Positions 6,406 through 10,560 of a DNA stretch of 10,560 bases are shown here, one piece after another. The first letter of the stretch is position 1, and the number at the start of each line of letters is the position of its first letter. Location of the stretch: positions 1-10,560 of the forward strand of contig JASEHB010000046.1 of the NCBI GenBank assembly GCA_030018745.1. The letters are read 5' to 3'. Below the pieces are notes generated by a model that searched no databases, was not told the origin of the DNA, and saw nothing but the letters and a program-made list of their open reading frames with translations. The position numbers were made by a program, and so were the translations under genes. Source of the DNA: Desulfatibacillaceae bacterium (lineage in GTDB: Bacteria; Desulfobacterota; Desulfobacteria; Desulfobacterales; Desulfatibacillaceae).

Positions 6406-6774
6406 CTACTTGAACTTGTTTTCCATTTGCCTTTGCACGCGGCGGTAGTTGGGGTCGGCTACCTCGCTTCCGTCCGTGTCAATAAAATCCATTCGTTCAA
6501 AATGTGTGCAGGATGCGGCATTGGTTGTAAAATAGGCGGGGTAGCCCACCTCTCCTTCCAGCACATAGACAACAGGGCTTGCGCTTATGTCCGAGCCTAT
6601 TTTCAATACCCGGCAAAGCCCCCGGCCATCGCTGGCATAGGCGTTTTCCGCAAAGTTCTTGCACAGGCCGCATGCAATGTCGGGCACTGTCTCGCGCTCC
6701 TCCACAGTGCGAGCCTTTAAGGATGGGTCATAAATGCCGGACTGAACCTGTTTCCACTGATCTCTGCGTCCCAT
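6406..6774 (-). CDS. Four-cysteine small protein (122 aa), candidate Fe-S small subunit (BssC/MasB-like)
   Basis: ATG at 6774 has an AAAGGA site 8 nt upstream. The frame ends with TAG at 6406. Cysteines C35, C38, C54 and C89 are arranged CxxC-x15-C-x34-C, in the contexts CGLCKNF, GLCRVL and SCTHFER. This pattern, two close cysteines then two single ones with aromatic residues after the last, is compatible with the HiPIP-like [4Fe-4S] fold of benzylsuccinate synthase small subunits, although the protein is about twice as long as BssC. There is no signal peptide or membrane segment, so it should be cytoplasmic. It lies between the second activase (108-nt gap) and the first 54-aa gene. Assignment as a synthase subunit comes from context plus the cysteine pattern. 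No second copy is seen before GRE2. Confidence 0.85.
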   Translation of the reverse strand: MGRRDQWKQVQSGIYDPSLKARTVEERETVPDIACGLCKNFAENAYASDGRGLCRVLKIGSDISASPVVYVLEGEVGYPAYFTTNAASCTHFERMDFIDTDGSEVADPNYRRVQRQMENKFK

Positions 6775-6882
6775 GAGCTTTTCCTTTCAGTTAAACGGCT
6801 CCTGCCAAAGCCGTCTGCCAAACCGTTATTCCCTGTTCTTCCAGGGGCCATATCTTCACGGCGCAAGGCAAATCCCAAAGCC

Positions 6883-7827
6883 TTATCCGCCTATTGTCAC
6901 CTCTTCCACAAAATCCAGAAGCAGATCTATGACCTCCTCAAGCTGGGAGTCATCGTAGCCCTCGCCAGCCGGGAAATCGTAATCCATGCCAAAGGCCTTG
7001 TACTTGCCGCCTGCCCAGGGGTGATAGGGCAGAAGATCCAGGCCTGTCACAACGCTGCCCAAGGATGCCGCAAACTCTCCGGTGGCCTTGAAGTTGGCCT
7101 GGTTGTCGTTGACGCCCATTATGATTGGAACCCGTAGGCGGATGGGTACGCCTGCTTGGGCTATTTTTTTTGCGTTGGACAAAATCAGGTCATTCTCCCG
7201 GCCCGTGTAGCCCTTGTGAGCTGCGGAATCCATCACCTTCAAATCCAGAAGAACCATGTCCGTGTAAGGCAGAACCCGCTCGTAATTGGCCCATGCCGCA
7301 TGGCCGCAGGTATCCAGCACCGTGTGGATGCGGTTGGTCTGGTCAGGGTCTGATTTTGCCAGCATGAAAAGGGCAAGCACAAAGTCGGGCTGGGCCATTG
7401 GCTCGCCGCCGGAAACTGTAAGACCGCCGCCGGAATTTCGGTAAAAGGCCTTGTCCGACTCCACTTCTTCCATCACGGCTGCTGCGCTCATTATGCGGCC
7501 CCAGCGCACAAGGCCGTCATGTTCGCAGGCCCCGGCGCACTGCATACAGTCTGTGCAAAGGGCGCGGTCTATGCGCGGGCCAAGGCCTTCAACAAGGCTC
7601 AATGCCCCTGTGGGGCAGGCCAGAAGGCAGTCTCCGCAGAAGGTGCAGTTGGTCACATAGGGGATTATTTCAGGATAACGGCGCTTCCCTTCCGGGTTGT
7701 GGCACCACTTGCAGTCCAGAAGGCAGCCCTTGAGAAAGACCGTGGTTCTGAAACCGGGGCCGTCATTGACGCACATCCGCTGGATGTCGTTTATAACCCC
7801 CAAGGCTTTTTCCGGTTCAAATTCCAT
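6883..7827 (-). CDS. Glycyl-radical activating enzyme 2 (radical SAM, two ferredoxin-type clusters)
   Basis: This 314-residue protein should cleave S-adenosylmethionine and abstract hydrogen from the active-site glycine of a partner glycyl radical enzyme. The radical-SAM cysteines are C35, C39 and C42 in CLLDCKWC, after the family signature NDGPGFRT. A ferredoxin-like insert carries two CxxCxxCxxxC clusters (C61-C71 and C91-C101), as in BssD-type activases. The SAM-binding TVSGGEP motif is at 137-143. The second cluster ends CEHDG rather than the usual CP. The start at ATG 7827 has only a weak GGGG site. It lies 28 nt after the first activase, suggesting co-transcription and perhaps coupled translation. 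It is clearly different in sequence from activase 1, so the pair could serve GRE1 and GRE2 separately. Which serves which is not visible. Confidence 0.95.
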   Translation of the reverse strand: MEFEPEKALGVINDIQRMCVNDGPGFRTTVFLKGCLLDCKWCHNPEGKRRYPEIIPYVTNCTFCGDCLLACPTGALSLVEGLGPRIDRALCTDCMQCAGACEHDGLVRWGRIMSAAAVMEEVESDKAFYRNSGGGLTVSGGEPMAQPDFVLALFMLAKSDPDQTNRIHTVLDTCGHAAWANYERVLPYTDMVLLDLKVMDSAAHKGYTGRENDLILSNAKKIAQAGVPIRLRVPIIMGVNDNQANFKATGEFAASLGSVVTGLDLLPYHPWAGGKYKAFGMDYDFPAGEGYDDSQLEEVIDLLLDFVEEVTIGG

Positions 7828-7855
7828 TAATTACCCCACACTTTGTTTGTTGGCC

Positions 7856-8824
7856 TTAAGCTGATTTGGCATCCTCAAAGCCAGACCCGCCCACAGAGGC
7901 GAACAGGCCCTTGGCCTTGTAAAAATCCAGGGGGATTTCCAGCATTCCAGGGTCCATTGCCTCCACCTCCGCCAGCGCCCACTCTCTGCCAAGCCAGGCA
8001 TATTTGTCCTGGCACCAGTTGTGAAAGGGCAACAGATCGATTCTGGCCACCTTTTTGGGCAGGGAGGCCAGAAAATCTGCGGCCTCCTTGTGGTACTGCA
8101 GGGAGTCGTTGAAGCCCGGAATCACCGGAATGCGAATCCAGACCTCCTTGCCTGCTTCCAGAAGCTTTTTGAGGTTTGCGATGATCACAGCGTTGTCCAC
8201 GCCGGTCATTTCCTTGTGCTTTGCGGAATCCAGGTGCTTCAGGTCGTAAAGGATTATGTCTGCATAATCGGCAAGGGCTTTCAATGTCTCCCATTCGCAG
8301 AAGCCGTTTGTGTCCAGGCACACATGAAGGCCTCTTTCCTTGGCGGCTTTAAGGAGCTTGCCTGCAAATTCCGGGTGGCTTGTAGGCTCGCCGCCGCCCA
8401 GCGTCATGCCTCCGCCGGAGTTGTCGTAAAAGGGCCTGTCCTGCTCAACTTCATCAAGAATCTGCTCCACGGTCATTGGCTTGCCGGTCACTTCCAGAGC
8501 ATCGTATATGCAGGCCTTCACGCATTTCATGCAGAGGGTGCATTTTTGCCGGTTAACCTTCTGGTAGGCTGTTTCGGCAAACTGGGTGAGCGCCGGGTCA
8601 ACGGGCGGCTCTATGGCGTCTTCCGGGCAGGCTTCAAGGCAGGCCCCGCATTGAACGCAGAGCCGCCTTTTCCAGTAAAGCTCCGGATATTTGGCAATGG
8701 TCTCCGGGTTATGGCACCAGGCGCAGCGCAGGGGGCAGCCCTTCAAAAAAACATTTGTCCGAAAGCCCGGCCCGTCATTTACTGCAAATTTCTGAATGTC
8801 GGTAACAAGGCAGGTGTCACTCAT
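7856..8824 (-). CDS. Glycyl-radical activating enzyme 1 (radical SAM, BssD/AssD-type)
   Basis: The chosen start, ATG 8824, gives 322 residues beginning MSDTCLVTDIQKF. It overlaps the end of the 86-aa gene by 8 nt, a typical translational coupling arrangement. The open frame extends further upstream to 9046, but that part overlaps the 86-aa gene and lacks family sequence. The activase signature NDGPGFRT precedes the radical-SAM cysteines C30, C34 and C37 (CPLRCAWC). Two ferredoxin clusters follow at C56-C66 and C95-C105. The SAM-binding motif at 143-147 is preceded by TL and reads GGGEP, where SGGEP is common. The protein is predicted to generate the glycyl radical on a neighbouring synthase from S-adenosylmethionine and an electron. 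It is the first of two tandem, non-identical activases. Confidence 0.95.
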   Translation of the reverse strand: MSDTCLVTDIQKFAVNDGPGFRTNVFLKGCPLRCAWCHNPETIAKYPELYWKRRLCVQCGACLEACPEDAIEPPVDPALTQFAETAYQKVNRQKCTLCMKCVKACIYDALEVTGKPMTVEQILDEVEQDRPFYDNSGGGMTLGGGEPTSHPEFAGKLLKAAKERGLHVCLDTNGFCEWETLKALADYADIILYDLKHLDSAKHKEMTGVDNAVIIANLKKLLEAGKEVWIRIPVIPGFNDSLQYHKEAADFLASLPKKVARIDLLPFHNWCQDKYAWLGREWALAEVEAMDPGMLEIPLDFYKAKGLFASVGGSGFEDAKSA

Positions 8825-9077
8825 CAGCAGCCCCCTTTGCCTTTTGCTCTGATTTTCTTCCCGGTCGGTTGGCCCTTGTAAAGGTTTTGCCCCGCAGGTT
8901 TGATGTGCCCCACACCTTGCCTGTGGCGTATTCGTCATCGGATTCATCGCAGAACACGGCAACATGGCAGGCCGGGCACTGGCGATAAGCGCAGGCTCCA
9001 GCCGAATCGGCCATGTTGAGGTGCCGGAATTCAACCTTGGGTGCAACCAGCCCGCATGAATGGCATTTCAAATCCAT
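8817..9077 (-). CDS. CxxC-x25-CPxC small metal-binding protein (86 aa), paralogue of the 74-aa protein
   Basis: The start is taken at ATG 9077, not at an upstream in-frame GTG at 9092. The upstream sequence GAGGCAAAAGCC-ATG repeats almost exactly the ribosome binding region of the 74-aa paralogue, and the GTG overlaps the stop of the PrpD-type gene. Cysteines C5, C8, C34 and C37 keep the same spacing as in the paralogue; C29 and C43 are extra. The N-terminal half aligns with the 74-aa protein (LKCHSCG, AP, EFRHL, YRQCP), and both tails hold a WG motif. The C-terminus is longer and strongly basic. It begins 11 nt after the PrpD-type stop and overlaps activase 1 by 8 nt. Probable roles are a small synthase subunit or an assembly factor for an Fe-S or zinc site. 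No characterised function is recognised. Confidence 0.85.
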   Translation of the reverse strand: MDLKCHSCGLVAPKVEFRHLNMADSAGACAYRQCPACHVAVFCDESDDEYATGKVWGTSNLRGKTFTRANRPGRKSEQKAKGAADE

Positions 9078-9088
9078 TGGCTTTTGCC

Positions 9089-10438
9089 TCACAGTTTTGC
9101 GGCAAGATCTGCCATATTGCCTGCTGTTTCCAGGGCCTTTATGCGACCGGCCAGATCCCTTGCCTTTTCCAGACCGATGACCGCCCCGGCCAGATCCAGA
9201 AACTTGGCTTCAACCCTCTCCTGTTTAAGCTCAAGGGGAGGATTCTGCTGGAGAATATCCGAAAACTCGGTAACGGTTTTGCCGTCCTTTGTGGTCACCT
9301 CCACAAAGGCTTCCAGGGCTGTTTTATCTGCCCCCTTGACCATTTTCACCCTGGCCATGAGCGAGCGCACAGCAGGATTGTTCACCTTTTCATCCGTGAA
9401 GGCCGCCATGCCGGTCACCTCATTTAAAAGGGCATTGGCAACGCAGTAGGGAACCGAGAATTTACCTTCAGTACCGGTTTTGGGGGTAAGGTTGCTGGCT
9501 GCCTGAAAGGTGACCTCCGAGCAGTAAACCGTGATGGAGTCAATATCCTCAATTTTAATGGAGTGCTTTGCCACAGCAGCCCTTGCAGCCTCTAAAGGCG
9601 AGTGGGTTGCATGGCATGAGGCGTGGTATTTCTGGGAAAGATTGACCACATCCCAGCCAAGGCCCAGAAAGGAGAGAATGTCCTCGTTGACCTTGCCTTT
9701 CAATGCCTCAAAAAATCCCTGGGGGCCTTCAAGAACATCTGTGGCTGCGGTGAAGCCGTCTTCAGCCAGAAGAGCGGAAAGCAGACCCGCAGAAGATGCA
9801 CGGCCAGCATGAAAAGGCTTTACCATTGTGCCGAAATTGCGCTTCAGGCCGCATGACTGGGTTGCGGCAATGCCCAAAGCAAAAAGGGCGCGCTCCTCAT
9901 CCAAACCAATGAGCCGGGAGCAGCCCGCAGCAGATGCAATGTGCCCCAGTGTGGAGGTGCCGTGCCAGCCGCCCAGGTAGTGATCCAGCCCTGCGCAGGC
10001 CCCAACCGTGCCGCCCACCTGCAGGCCTATTATGTAAGCCGTGAGAAAATCTTTTCCGGATAAACCCCGGCTCTCGGCAAGGGCCAGCAGGCTTGGGAAA
10101 AGGGTGACGGAAGGATGCCCCAGAAAGCTTACCAGGGTGTCGTCATAATCCAGGGCATGGCCTGCCGAGCCGTTGATGAGCGCTGCCTGCTCAAGGCTTC
10201 TTTTCTGGGAAAGGCCTATAAGGGTGGCATCCTGCCTGCCGCCCATCTTTTCTGCGTATTTTACCAGCTTGCCCACCAAAGGGTCGTCCTTGCCGCCGTA
10301 GGTCACGGCAAGAAAATCCATGAAAGCCACCTTGGCGTGCTCGTAAATATCGGCAGGAATAGCCTTGGCATCAGTCTGGGAAAGAAACTGGGCCAGCCTT
10401 CTTGTCATGCCGGGTTTTTGGGCTGTCTGCTCGCTCAT
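9089..10438 (-). CDS. MmgE/PrpD-family protein (2-methylcitrate dehydratase / cis-aconitate decarboxylase superfamily)
   Basis: This 449-residue protein has the usual length of the family. The signature NGSAGHALDYDDT is at 90-101 and GHPS at 107-110. GWHGTS has H159 and MVKPFHAGRAS has K207. As I recall, His and Lys at these positions are active-site residues in cis-aconitate decarboxylase, so the protein looks catalytically intact. A second conserved block, HASCHATHSPLEAA, lies in the C-terminal half. Family members dehydrate, decarboxylate or epimerise di- and tricarboxylic acids. No methylcitrate synthase or other methylcitrate gene is visible, so a role in propionate breakdown is not supported. 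Being in the synthase operon, it may act on a substituted succinate or make a cosubstrate; both are speculation. The start at 10438 is 3 nt after the preceding stop, with GGAG about 12 nt upstream inside the preceding gene. Confidence 0.92.
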   Translation of the reverse strand: MSEQTAQKPGMTRRLAQFLSQTDAKAIPADIYEHAKVAFMDFLAVTYGGKDDPLVGKLVKYAEKMGGRQDATLIGLSQKRSLEQAALINGSAGHALDYDDTLVSFLGHPSVTLFPSLLALAESRGLSGKDFLTAYIIGLQVGGTVGACAGLDHYLGGWHGTSTLGHIASAAGCSRLIGLDEERALFALGIAATQSCGLKRNFGTMVKPFHAGRASSAGLLSALLAEDGFTAATDVLEGPQGFFEALKGKVNEDILSFLGLGWDVVNLSQKYHASCHATHSPLEAARAAVAKHSIKIEDIDSITVYCSEVTFQAASNLTPKTGTEGKFSVPYCVANALLNEVTGMAAFTDEKVNNPAVRSLMARVKMVKGADKTALEAFVEVTTKDGKTVTEFSDILQQNPPLELKQERVEAKFLDLAGAVIGLEKARDLAGRIKALETAGNMADLAAKL

Positions 10439-10441
10439 GGT

Positions 10442-10560
10442 TTAAGAATTCTCCGGGCTGTTTATGGTTTTTGCTGCCCTGGCCGCCTGCTTGTTTAGGG
10501 TCTCCCTGGAAAGGTCGGGCAGCAGGGCATCCACCAGAGAGTAAGGGTCGGCCTTTTTTT
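10442..10560 (-). CDS. 3' end of an unidentified upstream gene (last about 39 codons)
   Basis: An open frame enters from the right edge and ends with TAA at 10444-10442, in the same frame as the PrpD-type gene and 3 nt before its start. The visible C-terminus includes DPYSLVDALLPDLS and a basic, alanine-rich stretch ending AAKTINSPENS, typical of a soluble coding end. The tight spacing, with the next ribosome binding site inside it, indicates the operon continues to the right. Too little is visible to name the product. Confidence 0.6.
   Translation of the reverse strand, partial: KKADPYSLVDALLPDLSRETLNKQAARAAKTINSPENS

Noticed and set aside
8021..8881. Plus-strand 286-codon open frame opposite activase 1
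   Set aside because: Mirror of the cysteine-rich activase coding strand, with no domain of its own.
8825..9046. N-terminal extension of activase 1 to a start at 9046
   Set aside because: It overlaps almost all of the 86-aa gene and adds sequence unlike activases. The ATG at 8824 places the start right before the family N-terminus.
9078..9092. GTG start at 9092 for the 86-aa protein
   Set aside because: It overlaps the PrpD-type stop codon, and the paralogue's ribosome site aligns with ATG 9077 instead.
1..10560. CRISPR arrays, insertion sequences, tRNA or rRNA genes
   Set aside because: No direct-repeat arrays, transposase frames, terminal repeats or recognisable RNA genes were seen. The only large repeats are the duplicated synthase genes and their small partners.

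Overview
All genes in this window lie on the minus strand, so transcription runs from high to low coordinates. The window is one long gene cluster for fumarate-adding glycyl radical enzymes, the X-succinate synthase family that includes benzylsuccinate synthase (Bss), alkylsuccinate synthase (Ass/Mas) and naphthyl-2-methylsuccinate synthase (Nms). Such clusters occur in strict or facultative anaerobes that activate hydrocarbons by adding them to fumarate. The moderately GC-rich sequence, strong AGGAGG-type ribosome binding sites and gene repertoire would fit a sulfate-reducing or syntrophic Desulfobacterota. That taxon is inferred, because the window holds no taxonomic marker.

Layout, in transcription order: the 3' end of an unidentified gene (10560-10442); a MmgE/PrpD-family protein (10438-9089); an 86-residue CxxC-x25-CPxC protein (9077-8817), which overlaps by 8 nt the first glycyl-radical activating enzyme (8824-7856); a second, different activating enzyme (7827-6883); a 122-residue four-cysteine protein (6774-6406); a 54-residue cysteine-free protein (6313-6149); a complete glycyl radical catalytic subunit, GRE1 (6009-3511); a 74-residue CxxC-x25-CPxC protein (3273-3049); a 409-nt non-coding stretch; a second copy of the 54-residue protein (2639-2475); and a second catalytic subunit, GRE2 (2365 to the left edge). 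GRE2 loses only about its last 47 codons, including the expected glycyl radical site, to the window boundary.

The likely joint function is as follows. The two radical-SAM activases install the glycyl radical on GRE1 and GRE2. The catalytic subunits pass the radical to a thiyl cysteine (C471 in GRE1, C474 in GRE2) and add a hydrocarbon to fumarate, which is probably gripped by the arginine 15 residues later. The small proteins are probable accessory subunits. The order 122 aa - 54 aa - GRE - CxxC protein resembles the four-part mas/ass arrangement of alkane-type synthases. The hydrocarbon substrate cannot be read from the sequence.

The least expected features are: the duplicated 54-residue protein; a second catalytic subunit with an altered active-site loop and patches of near-identity to the first; and the 409-nt gap before the second module. 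That gap holds a plausible promoter, two strong hairpins, and a 10-bp helix that closes around three further hairpins immediately before the Shine-Dalgarno sequence, resembling a structured RNA leader.
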